This document shows positions 13,650-21,401 of a DNA stretch of 34,936 nt, piece after piece (position 1 is the first letter of the stretch; each line of letters begins with the position of its first letter). Location of the stretch: positions 1 through 34,936 of the forward strand of contig CAJOLH010000065.1 in NCBI GenBank assembly GCA_905235375.1, in the 5' to 3' direction. The DNA comes from an uncultured Bacteroidales bacterium (lineage in GTDB: Bacteria > Bacteroidota > Bacteroidia > Bacteroidales > UBA3663). The notes beneath the pieces are model-generated. The model worked only from the letters and a program-made list of their open reading frames with translations, was not told where the DNA came from and did not search any database. The position numbers and the translations under genes were made by a program.

Positions 13650-15233
13650 CTATATGCCGAAATAAACCATCAGTCCACCGAGGATGATGTAGAGCGCGGC
13701 ATACGGGATGGCCGAAAGCATAATGTCGCCATCCTTGCCCTGCATGTCGCACGAAGCTGTGGCAATGGCAATGGATTGCGGAGAAATCATCTTGCCGCCT
13801 GTTGCACCTGTGGTATTGGCCGCTACAAGCCAGTTGCTCTCGCCTCCCTCCATGCCAAAGAACGTGCTCTGACCTGTCATGCCCAGCTGACCTGCGACAT
13901 TGGCCTGCAGCTTGGCAAAGAGGATATTCGATGAAGTGTCGGAACCCGTCACAAACGTGCCGATGGCACCAATGAGCGGAGCGAAGAAGGGATAGAACGA
14001 GCCTGTGATGGCCACCAGTCCGGCAGCGATGGCTGCAATCATGCCGCAATAGTTCATGACCGAAGCCAAGGCGATGAGCGAGATGATGGTGATGACCGTC
14101 TTGCGCAGATTCACCACCGTGCGAGCCAGCACAGCCATCAGCTTGCCAAACGAAAGCCCCTGAATCATGCCGCCGATGGTGGCTCCAAGGAACAGCATCA
14201 AGCCGGCATTGGAAATCCATCCGAAGCGGAACGTCGTGCCGATGACAGGCAGCGGCACACGCGACACGAGGTGCGACTTGAGGAAATCATTTACGGGTGG
14301 GCACAATGCACCACTGGCAAGGATGAAGATCAGGATGAAGAGATAAACGCTCCAGGCACGGAACGTCTCACCTGCCGTGTAACCCTTGCCTTCAGCCTTT
14401 ACCTCCTTCTTCTTGTTGAATAGCTTGGCATAGATGACGATGGCCACGATGGCTGCCACCGAGCCGATGATGGCTGGAGTCTCGGCACCAAGATACCTGG
14501 CGCAAAGGAACTGCACTACCACCGAAACTCCACCCGTCCACAAGGCCAAAGTAAGATTCTTGACAATGGCTTTCCTATCGGTAAGCATCAGGATGATGAA
14601 CGGAAGCACAATGAACAACGGAGAGAGCTGGAGCACGGCAAAGGCCGAAATCTCGCAGATGGCCTCGGGCGACGCTGCACCTCCGGGAGCCACCTCGTTG
14701 CAAAGCGTAGTGACGGGCACGCCCACCGCACCAAAGCCTGTAGCCACCGTATTGCCGATAAGGGCGACGAGTGCCGAGAACATTGGCTTGAAACCCAATC
14801 CGATGAGGATAGCAGCGGGAATAGCTACCGCCGTGCCGAACCCTGCCATACCTTCGAGCAGGCCACCGAAGCCCCAGACGAGCATGAGGACGAGGATGCC
14901 CTTATCGTCGGTGAATGAGGTGAACTGCGACTTGATGACTTCAATCTCCTTCGATTCGACAAGGATATTATAGCTATAGATTGCCATCAGGATGATAATC
15001 AGGATGGGAAACACGGCCTTGAGTACGCCCTCGGCAAACGACCACCACACCAAACCGTAAATGCTGGCCTCGGCATACTGCTCGGGCACCATGCCCATCC
15101 TTGGGGCTACGAACAGCGCCAGGATGATAGTGACAAGCAAGGTGATGAACGCACTCTTATGGCCTGCCATCTTCAGCCCCAGCATGAGGACGAAGAGCAG
15201 GACAATGGGGATAATGGAAATGATAGCAGACAT
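13650..15233 (-). CDS. lldP: L-lactate permease (LctP/LldP family)
   Basis: This 527-residue polytopic inner-membrane protein has roughly a dozen hydrophobic helices. It has the family's conserved features: GGLLEGMAGFGTAVAIPAAI near residues 123-142 and ALIGNTVATGFGAVGVPVTT shortly after. It imports lactate with protons. The length is normal for the family. It is the last gene of the lut operon, 35 bp after lutC, so uptake and oxidation of lactate are coupled. Confidence 0.93.
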   Translation of the reverse strand: MSAIISIIPIVLLFVLMLGLKMAGHKSAFITLLVTIILALFVAPRMGMVPEQYAEASIYGLVWWSFAEGVLKAVFPILIIILMAIYSYNILVESKEIEVIKSQFTSFTDDKGILVLMLVWGFGGLLEGMAGFGTAVAIPAAILIGLGFKPMFSALVALIGNTVATGFGAVGVPVTTLCNEVAPGGAASPEAICEISAFAVLQLSPLFIVLPFIILMLTDRKAIVKNLTLALWTGGVSVVVQFLCARYLGAETPAIIGSVAAIVAIVIYAKLFNKKKEVKAEGKGYTAGETFRAWSVYLFILIFILASGALCPPVNDFLKSHLVSRVPLPVIGTTFRFGWISNAGLMLFLGATIGGMIQGLSFGKLMAVLARTVVNLRKTVITIISLIALASVMNYCGMIAAIAAGLVAITGSFYPFFAPLIGAIGTFVTGSDTSSNILFAKLQANVAGQLGMTGQSTFFGMEGGESNWLVAANTTGATGGKMISPQSIAIATASCDMQGKDGDIMLSAIPYAALYIILGGLMVYFGI

Positions 15234-15268
15234 GGCAACTCTTAATTAGCATTAATAATTCTCATGGA

Positions 15269-15850
15269 TTACTCCGTCAGGAAGATGGTTACGCCACGTG
15301 CTGCCTGAGCGCCATAGACGAGCGACTGTTCGATGTCGGCGGTCTTGGAGGGGCCTGAGATGAAGGTGCCGAAGCCGTAGTCGTTGAACTTGATGCGCTC
15401 GTAAGCCTCGTGCATATTGCTTACGATATTCTGTTTGCTCACCAGGATGACGAGTGTCTCGGACGCGAAGCAAACGGCTTTCTCCTTCATGGTCTGCGGA
15501 ATCCATACGCAACCGTTTTCGGCACACGCCACTTCGCCTTTGATGACTCCCACATCGACATCCTCCAAGTCCTGTGCTCGCTCTACGGTGTCGGGATTCT
15601 TGTCTGCCTTTATGCCCGGCACGTTGCTGGCGATGATCTTCGCATCGGGATATGCCTCGCGGATCTTTTCATTCAGGTCGTCGGTGGGCTTGATTTCGAA
15701 GACACGCGCACCGGCAGTGGTGACAGTGGTCTCGACATACTGTGCCACAGGGTCGGCAAACTCGAGTTTCCTGAAGCCAAGGTCGGGGAAATCGTAGGTC
15801 TCGCGCACATTGCCGCGAAGCCTGTTCAATATTTCTTCTCTGCTGCTCAT
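15269..15850 (-). CDS. lutC: LutC-type lactate utilization protein (LUD domain)
   Basis: The start at 15850 (MSSREEILNRLRGN) overlaps the lutB stop as ATGA, the usual sign of translational coupling; a start seven codons earlier would overlap lutB more. The product has 193 residues and forms one LUD domain (YkgG/LutC), recognisable by GEVACAENGCVWIPQT and by TFISGPSKTADIEQSLVYGA with its C-terminal GARG-like turn. LutC acts with LutA and LutB to oxidise L-lactate to pyruvate. Confidence 0.9.
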   Translation of the reverse strand: MSSREEILNRLRGNVRETYDFPDLGFRKLEFADPVAQYVETTVTTAGARVFEIKPTDDLNEKIREAYPDAKIIASNVPGIKADKNPDTVERAQDLEDVDVGVIKGEVACAENGCVWIPQTMKEKAVCFASETLVILVSKQNIVSNMHEAYERIKFNDYGFGTFISGPSKTADIEQSLVYGAQAARGVTIFLTE

Positions 15851-17265
15851 TTTACTTTTCCTTTCTTCCATAATGTGTGGAACGATTCTTTAGCGAACTC
15901 TGGCATGGTGTGTCCGTAGCACCATGCGTTGGCCTTGATGTTGGTCATGAAGGCGGGCACATGGTTGGCGAGGGGTGCAAACTTCAGCGCAGTGGTGTAG
16001 AGTGACGGATGCTCGAAGAGCGTCTGCATACCAGCCGACATCATCTTCTTCATCGGATCGGCATGACCCATCGAGTCGAGTTCCTGACGCCACTTGTAGA
16101 TCTGCGTCGAGAGATCGACCTTGACGGGACACACGTTGTCGCACGACATACAGAGCGAACAAGCCGAGCAGTTGTGATAGTTGGCATCCTTATCCTTGAG
16201 CATACCGAGGTTGACACCGATGGGGCCAGGAATGAAATAGGTATAGGAATATCCACCGGAACGGCGATAGACGGGACAGGTGTTCATGCACGCGCCGCAA
16301 CGCATACACTTGAGGGTCTGCCAGTGCTCGATGTTGCCGAGGATGCTGCTGCGTCCATTATCGACAAGGATGATGTGCATCTCGGCACCTGGACGAGGCT
16401 TGCGGAAATGTGAGGTATAGACTGTGGTGGCCTGACCTGTGCCATGGCGAGCAAGAAGCCGCTGGAAGACACCCATCGCCTTGTAGTTGGGGATTATCTT
16501 CTCCAGACCGATGGAAACAATGTGGAGCTTGGGTATCGACGTTGACATATCGGCATTGCCCTCGTTGGTGCATACCACAATGTCGCCCGTCTCGGCAATA
16601 CCGAAGTTGCCGCCCGTCATGCCGCAGTCGGCCTCCATGAAGTTGTCGCGAAGATGATAGCGGGCTGCTCGGGTCAGATAGGTGGGGTCGGAACTGGTGC
16701 GCCAGTCCTCGCCTTCCTTCAGCAGACCTTCGGCGGCATGGGCTCCATGCTTCTCGATGATGCCCTTCTCGCGGAAGCACGCGGCTACCTCTTCGCGTGT
16801 AACGTGGATGGCAGGCATAACGATGTGGCTGGGCGGTATTTCCATCAGCTGCAGGATGCGTTCGCCAAGGTCGGTCTCGACCACGTCGATACCGTGACGG
16901 ATAAGGTTGTCGTTCAGATGACATTCCTCGGTGAGCATTGACTTGCTCTTCACCACCTTTTTGACATTATGCTCGCGCATGATCTGCATAACGATGTCGT
17001 TGTACTCGTCGGCATCCTTTGCCCAATGGACGTGCACCCCGTTCTTCCTGGCATTGGTCTCGAACTGCTCAAGGTAGTCGGCGAGGTGGGTGATGGTGTG
17101 CTTCTTGATGAGGTTGGCTGATTCGCGCAGCTGTTCCCACTCCTCAAGCTGGTAGGCAAGGCCGTCGCGCTTGGAACGCACACTCCAGAACGTCTGGTCG
17201 TGGCGGGTTACTCTGCCAGAATCCTGATTGAATTTCTCGGCAGCAATACTGTGTTTGGTACTCAT
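15847..17265 (-). CDS. lutB: LutB-type iron-sulfur lactate utilization protein
   Basis: The start at 17265 overlaps the lutA stop as ATGA and gives 472 residues, the normal family length; the longer open frame upstream would read through lutA and is wrong. The N-terminal 300 residues are a LUD domain (ADCGMTGGNFGIAETGDIVV). Two ferredoxin-like clusters follow: CMRCGACMNTCP and CSACSLCMSCDNVCP, each suited to a 4Fe-4S centre. The last part is a LutB-type tail. It is the electron-transfer core of the LutABC complex, cytosolic or peripherally membrane-bound. The electron acceptor is not evident from the window. Confidence 0.93.
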   Translation of the reverse strand: MSTKHSIAAEKFNQDSGRVTRHDQTFWSVRSKRDGLAYQLEEWEQLRESANLIKKHTITHLADYLEQFETNARKNGVHVHWAKDADEYNDIVMQIMREHNVKKVVKSKSMLTEECHLNDNLIRHGIDVVETDLGERILQLMEIPPSHIVMPAIHVTREEVAACFREKGIIEKHGAHAAEGLLKEGEDWRTSSDPTYLTRAARYHLRDNFMEADCGMTGGNFGIAETGDIVVCTNEGNADMSTSIPKLHIVSIGLEKIIPNYKAMGVFQRLLARHGTGQATTVYTSHFRKPRPGAEMHIILVDNGRSSILGNIEHWQTLKCMRCGACMNTCPVYRRSGGYSYTYFIPGPIGVNLGMLKDKDANYHNCSACSLCMSCDNVCPVKVDLSTQIYKWRQELDSMGHADPMKKMMSAGMQTLFEHPSLYTTALKFAPLANHVPAFMTNIKANAWCYGHTMPEFAKESFHTLWKKGKVK

Positions 17266-17993
17266 AATCCAGCTGCTAAAATTTGTGCGACATGAATGAA
17301 TTTGATAGGCTCGCCATTTTTCCTGGCAATGCCCTGCAGGTGCATCAGGCACGAAGAGTCGGGGCCGGTGATATATTCGGCACCGGTAGCGATATGACGA
17401 CGAAGCTTGTCCTTGCCCATACGGGTAGAGACAGCAGGTTCTTCGACCGAGAACATGCCGCCGAAGCCACAACATTCGTCGGGGCGCTCGGGCTCCATGA
17501 CGGTGATGCCTTCGACGAGCTGAAGAAGGTCCTTGATCTTGTTGAACCTGGGAACATTGCGTTCGGAAGGCGATGACAGGCCGAGTTCTCGAACGCCATG
17601 ACAACTGTTGTGAAGCGAAACCTTGTGCGGGAACCTGGCCTTCAGCGAGGTCGGCTTGACCACATCGTGAAGAAATTCGACAAGATCCATGGTACGCTTG
17701 GCAGCTTCACACTCATGCTTCACAATGCCCTCGTGGAAGAACCTCACGTAGGACGCACAGCTGGCCGATGGGGCTACAACATAGTCGTAGCCACGGAACA
17801 GCTCGTCGTAGTTCTCGACGAGTTTCTCAGCCTTGTTCTGGAAGCCGGCATTGCCCATAGGCTGACCACAACAGGTCTGCTTTTCCGGATACTCGACATC
17901 GAGTCCCAGACTGCAGAGAAGCTTGTAGGCCGCTACACCCACCTCGGGGTAGAGGGCATCTACATAACAGGGTACGAATAATCCGATTTTCAT
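17262..17993 (-). CDS. lutA: LutA-type CCG-domain lactate utilization protein
   Basis: The protein has 243 residues with two Cys-rich CCG domains: Cys9 in FVPCYVDALYP with CCGQPMGN (Cys41-Cys42), then HNSCHGVRELGL with ECCGFGGMFSV. Such paired motifs bind an iron-sulfur centre in the LutA/YkgE and GlpC/HdrB families. It is the first gene of the operon, with a good promoter about 60 bp upstream, and overlaps lutB by ATGA. Confidence 0.93.
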   Translation of the reverse strand: MKIGLFVPCYVDALYPEVGVAAYKLLCSLGLDVEYPEKQTCCGQPMGNAGFQNKAEKLVENYDELFRGYDYVVAPSASCASYVRFFHEGIVKHECEAAKRTMDLVEFLHDVVKPTSLKARFPHKVSLHNSCHGVRELGLSSPSERNVPRFNKIKDLLQLVEGITVMEPERPDECCGFGGMFSVEEPAVSTRMGKDKLRRHIATGAEYITGPDSSCLMHLQGIARKNGEPIKFIHVAQILAAGL

Positions 17994-18046
17994 GGAATAA
18001 TTGTTGTGTGATTAATGGAATGGCTATTCTTTATAGGTTTATAGTG

Positions 18047-18078
18047 CAAAAATAATCTCTTCCCACTACATTTCCAAA
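18047..18078 (-). promoter_or_regulatory. Promoter of the lut operon
   Basis: TTTG (complement of 18075-18078), 20 bp, TATTTTTG (complement of 18047-18054). The leader before lutA is about 50 nt. Confidence 0.65.
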
Positions 18079-18169
18079 TTATTTGCCGCACAAAGCCTTA
18101 TAGTACGTTCGCAAAAAGTGCTATTTCACTTATTTGACACCTTTGCATATCACTTCATTCCGAAAATAT

Positions 18170-18200
18170 TTTGTTATTTTCAAAATTGTCGCTATCTTTG
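18170..18200 (+). promoter_or_regulatory. ung promoter
   Basis: TTTG (18170-18173), exactly 19 bp, TATCTTTG (18193-18200). The start is near 18206, giving a leader of about 34 nt to the ATG at 18240. Confidence 0.75.
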
Positions 18201-18239
18201 CAGCGAACTTTTCGACTATTCGATAAAATATGTATTCCT

Positions 18240-18956
18240 ATGCAAGTCAAAATTGAGGAATCGTGGCGCCAGCAGCTGCAACCGCAGTTCGACAGCGCGT
18301 ATTTTGAGATACTTACCAACTTCGTGCGACGTGCCTACCAGACCACGACGTGCTATCCTCCCGGCCGCTTCATCTTCGAAGCCTTCAACCGCACGCCTTT
18401 CGACAAGGTGAAGGTTGTCATCCTCGGGCAGGATCCCTACCACGAACCCGGGCAGGCGCATGGACTGTGCTTCTCGGTTCAGCCGGGCATTGCCCTCCCT
18501 CCTTCGCTGCTCAACATCTACAAGGAACTGGTGAGTGAGTTCGGACAGCCTCCGATGGTAATGCCTGGAGCAGATCCAAGGTCGGTAGGACGTGCCACAG
18601 CCCTACCCAATAGCGGCGACCTCAGCGCATGGGCAGACCAGGGCGTATTGCTGCTCAACACTTCACTCACCGTACAACGAGGCATGGCGAATAGTCATGC
18701 AGGCAAGGGATGGGAGACGTTCACCGATGCTGCCATCAAGGCTCTTGCTGTCAATCGCTCGAACATCGTCTTCCTGCTTTGGGGACGCAATGCGCGCAAC
18801 AAGAAGATGTTCATCGACGGGCGCAAGCACTGCGTCCTCGAATGTGCTCATCCTTCGCCCCTCTCGGCCTACAACGGATTCTTCGGCTGCAACCACTTCG
18901 CTTTGTGCAACAACTACCTGCAGCAGCATGGGATGACTCCAATCCAGTGGCTCTGA
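18240..18956 (+). CDS. ung: Uracil-DNA glycosylase
   Basis: The protein has 238 residues and removes uracil from DNA as the first step of base excision repair. The water-activating loop reads GQDPYHEPGQAHG (63-75) with catalytic Asp65. The second signature is HPSPLSAYNGFFGCNHF near the C-terminus, with the catalytic His and DNA-intercalating region. The start at 18240 was chosen over a longer frame because a consensus promoter ends at 18200. An inverted repeat begins at the stop codon. Confidence 0.95.
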   Translation: MQVKIEESWRQQLQPQFDSAYFEILTNFVRRAYQTTTCYPPGRFIFEAFNRTPFDKVKVVILGQDPYHEPGQAHGLCFSVQPGIALPPSLLNIYKELVSEFGQPPMVMPGADPRSVGRATALPNSGDLSAWADQGVLLLNTSLTVQRGMANSHAGKGWETFTDAAIKALAVNRSNIVFLLWGRNARNKKMFIDGRKHCVLECAHPSPLSAYNGFFGCNHFALCNNYLQQHGMTPIQWL

Positions 18957-19042
18957 TCACGAATTATTTTTTATCACGAATTTGAGAATTAAAGAATTAA
19001 TTATTTTAATCGGGAAGACTTTCAATTCGCTAATTCGTGATC
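18955..19042. repeat. Inverted repeat between ung and the DMT gene
   Basis: GATCACGAATTA (18955-18966) and TAATTCGTGATC (19031-19042) are perfect 12-bp inverted copies. A further direct copy, ATCACGAATT, lies at 18973-18982. They fill the intergenic space. They may form a large hairpin or be a decayed palindromic repeat element. No T tract follows, so simple termination is not clear. Confidence 0.6.
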
Positions 19043-19050
19043 CTATAAAA

Positions 19051-20016
19051 ATGAAAAGAGAAATTATTCTGGGGCATCTGTGCATTGGATGCGCCGGTAT
19101 CATTTGGGGGCTGATGTCACCCATCGGGAAGGACGCCATGCTCCACGGCATAGGAGGCATCGACATGGTGAGTTTCCGCGTCATGGGAGCCTGTCTGTGC
19201 TTCTGGCTCGTTTCTCTTATTTTCAAAGTGACGGGACAAAAGCAAGAGAAAGTGCCGACGCGCGACCTGCTGAAGTTCTTCCTTGTCGCCATGTTCAGTG
19301 TCATCTGCAACCAGTGCTGCTATACCATTGGCCTCAGCATCACGGCGCCCACCAATGCAAGCATCATGACCACAACGATGCCCATCATCACCATGATATT
19401 GGCCGCCGTCGTTCTGGGCGAACCTATCTCTTCAAAAAAGGTTTTAGGCATCGCTTTGGGCGTAACGGGTGCATTAATATTGATACTGAGCAGCACTTCA
19501 TCGAGCGGCACTGCTGCCGAAGGCAATATCCTTGGCGATCTGCTTGTAGTAGGGGCGCAATGTAGCTTCGCCATCTATCTGACTTTCTTCAAGCACATCG
19601 TGCAGCGCTATCATGTCGTGACGGTCATGAAGTGGACCTTCACCTACGCCTGCCTCGTCATCCTTCCTTTCTCGTTCCGTCATCTCAGCGCCATTCCTTT
19701 TTCCGAAATAAGCACTAGAACCTGGCTTGAAACAAGCTTCGTCGTGTTCTTCGGAACCTTTCTTGCCTACATCCTGATGATACGCGCGCAAAAGGTGCTG
19801 CGTCCTACCGTGGTGAGCATATACAATTACGTCCAGCCCACGGTGGCTTGTCTTGTAAGCGCCATCACCGGGTTGGGCGTATTCGGATGGAGTCAGGCGG
19901 TGGCCATCGTCCTCGTCTTTACGGGTGTGTATCTGGTGAGCATCAGCAAGAGCCGACAAGATTTAAAAAGGGAAAGGAAGAGGGGAAGGAGTAAAAAGGG
20001 AGTAAAAGAGGAGTAA
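19051..20016 (+). CDS. EamA/DMT-family transporter
   Basis: The start at 19051 (MKREIILGHLCIGCAGIIWG) gives 321 residues. Ten hydrophobic helices arranged as two EamA repeats are visible: GAGIIWGLMSPIGK-type opening in the first and GDLLVVGAQCSFAIYLTFFK in the second. Such inner-membrane carriers export amino acids, metabolites or drugs; the substrate cannot be told. The last residues (KRERKRGRSKKGVKEE) are encoded inside a tandem repeat of AGTAAAA-type units, so the tail appears to have been shaped by repeat capture. Confidence 0.85.
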   Translation: MKREIILGHLCIGCAGIIWGLMSPIGKDAMLHGIGGIDMVSFRVMGACLCFWLVSLIFKVTGQKQEKVPTRDLLKFFLVAMFSVICNQCCYTIGLSITAPTNASIMTTTMPIITMILAAVVLGEPISSKKVLGIALGVTGALILILSSTSSSGTAAEGNILGDLLVVGAQCSFAIYLTFFKHIVQRYHVVTVMKWTFTYACLVILPFSFRHLSAIPFSEISTRTWLETSFVVFFGTFLAYILMIRAQKVLRPTVVSIYNYVQPTVACLVSAITGLGVFGWSQAVAIVLVFTGVYLVSISKSRQDLKRERKRGRSKKGVKEE

Positions 20017-20125
20017 AAAGGGAGTAAAAGGGACAATACCTTCGCCTGTTAAGAATAGGCCCAGTGATACATTTGTCCCTTTTACTCCCCTTTAATATCC
20101 CTTTTACTACTCTTTTACTCCCCTT
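19988..20125. repeat. TTTACTCC-type repeats forming a bidirectional terminator
   Basis: Units of about 10-14 bp built on GGAGTAAAA run on the plus strand up to 20036 and return in inverted order from 20073. GGAGTAAAAGGGACAA (20021-20036) pairs perfectly with TTGTCCCTTTTACTCC (20073-20088). The two convergent genes both end inside the array, each encoding GVKE near its end. The same repeat type occurs after hsp20 (32521-32557). Confidence 0.75.
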
Positions 20126-21399
20126 GGATATCCCTTCCAAAGAATCATCGAAAGAATCATGCCGGGCACGGTGCACGCTACCGCTGCCCAGAAGAACTGC
20201 GTGTAGCCCAGCGACTCCTGTAGCCAGCCGCTCAGCATCGATGGAATGTTCATGCCCAACGCCATCAGTGCGGTGAGGATGGCATAATGCGAAGTGGAGA
20301 ACTTGCCTTGCGATGACTGCAACATAAAGACCATATAGGCCGTGAAGCCCAAACCGTAGCCAAACTGCTCCACCCCCACCAGCGAACCTATCAGCAGACG
20401 GCTCTGGGGCTGCACAATCGACATCCAAACATAAAGCAGGTCGGGCACATTGAGCATCAATGCCAATGGAATGACGCATTTCCTCAGCCCGTACTTAGAC
20501 ACCAGCATACCTCCGAGGATTCCTCCGATGGTGAGCATACCCACGCCCACGGTTCCATATATCAGACCATATTCTGCATTGTCGAGCCCAAGGCCTCCGG
20601 TTTCGACGGGTGCCTTGAGGAAAAGGATTGTCATCTTCGAAAGCAATGCCTCTCCGAGACGATAGAAAAGCAGGAAAAGGAGGATGAACCAAAGTCCAGG
20701 CTTACGGATGAAGTCAGCAAAAGCGCCAACCCAATCAGTTTCGGAACGTTCTGCCTCATTCGCCGTCTTTTCGGCAGTTTTAAGGACTGTTCTGCCCTTG
20801 GCACGGCGATTCAAATGGGGAAGCCATGTGCGATGTGCAAGGGCAAAGATGAGCATCAGACCACCGACACCTAGCATGACAATAATCCATGCTCGCGTGA
20901 GGTCTCCTCCATTACTTCGCGACAGAAGTCCGACCAACGTGGTCAGCACTCCCGAAGCAAAGATCATTGACAAGCGATAGGCTGTGGAGCGGATACCGAC
21001 AAAGAACGACTGCGCATCTTTGTCAAGCGCCTTCATGTAGAAACCATCGCAAGCGATGTCGTAGGTGGCTGACGAAAATGCGCCCACTGCCAGAGCGATA
21101 AGGCACCATACGAGCCAGTTGCTGCTAAGGAGCGAAAGAGCAACACCCGAGATACAGACAGCCAATGCCACCTGCATCAACCACATCCATCGACGTGTGT
21201 CACCAATCCACGGACTCCACAGCGCCTTGAATGACCAAGGCATGGCCAGCAATGATGTCCAGGCCGCCACTTCGGTATTCGACAAGCCCATATCTGCCAT
21301 CATCACCACACTCAATGTCGTAATGACTGCATACGGCAAGCCCTCCGCTAAGTTGGCACTGAGGACCCAACCTAAATCCTTTTTGACTGAATTATTCAC
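20107..21399 (-). CDS. AmpG-like MFS transporter
   Basis: The protein has 430 residues with about twelve hydrophobic helices. The opening LGWVLSANLAEGLPYAVIT and the motif PWSFKALWSPWIGDTRRW are characteristic of the AmpG branch of the major facilitator superfamily. That branch imports anhydro-muropeptides for cell-wall recycling, and the location next to envelope genes fits. The exact substrate is inferred. The last four residues before the stop (GVKE) are encoded in the intergenic repeat. The start lies 2 bp after the stop of the AlbA_2 gene, so they may be cotranscribed. Confidence 0.75.
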   Translation of the reverse strand: MNNSVKKDLGWVLSANLAEGLPYAVITTLSVVMMADMGLSNTEVAAWTSLLAMPWSFKALWSPWIGDTRRWMWLMQVALAVCISGVALSLLSSNWLVWCLIALAVGAFSSATYDIACDGFYMKALDKDAQSFFVGIRSTAYRLSMIFASGVLTTLVGLLSRSNGGDLTRAWIIVMLGVGGLMLIFALAHRTWLPHLNRRAKGRTVLKTAEKTANEAERSETDWVGAFADFIRKPGLWFILLFLLFYRLGEALLSKMTILFLKAPVETGGLGLDNAEYGLIYGTVGVGMLTIGGILGGMLVSKYGLRKCVIPLALMLNVPDLLYVWMSIVQPQSRLLIGSLVGVEQFGYGLGFTAYMVFMLQSSQGKFSTSHYAILTALMALGMNIPSMLSGWLQESLGYTQFFWAAVACTVPGMILSMILWKGYPRGVKE

Positions 21400-21401
21400 T
21401 G

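Noticed and set aside
15847..17604. Longer lutB starting at 17604
   Set aside because: The extra 113 codons overlap lutA in another frame. The ATG at 17265 overlaps the lutA stop and gives the normal family length.
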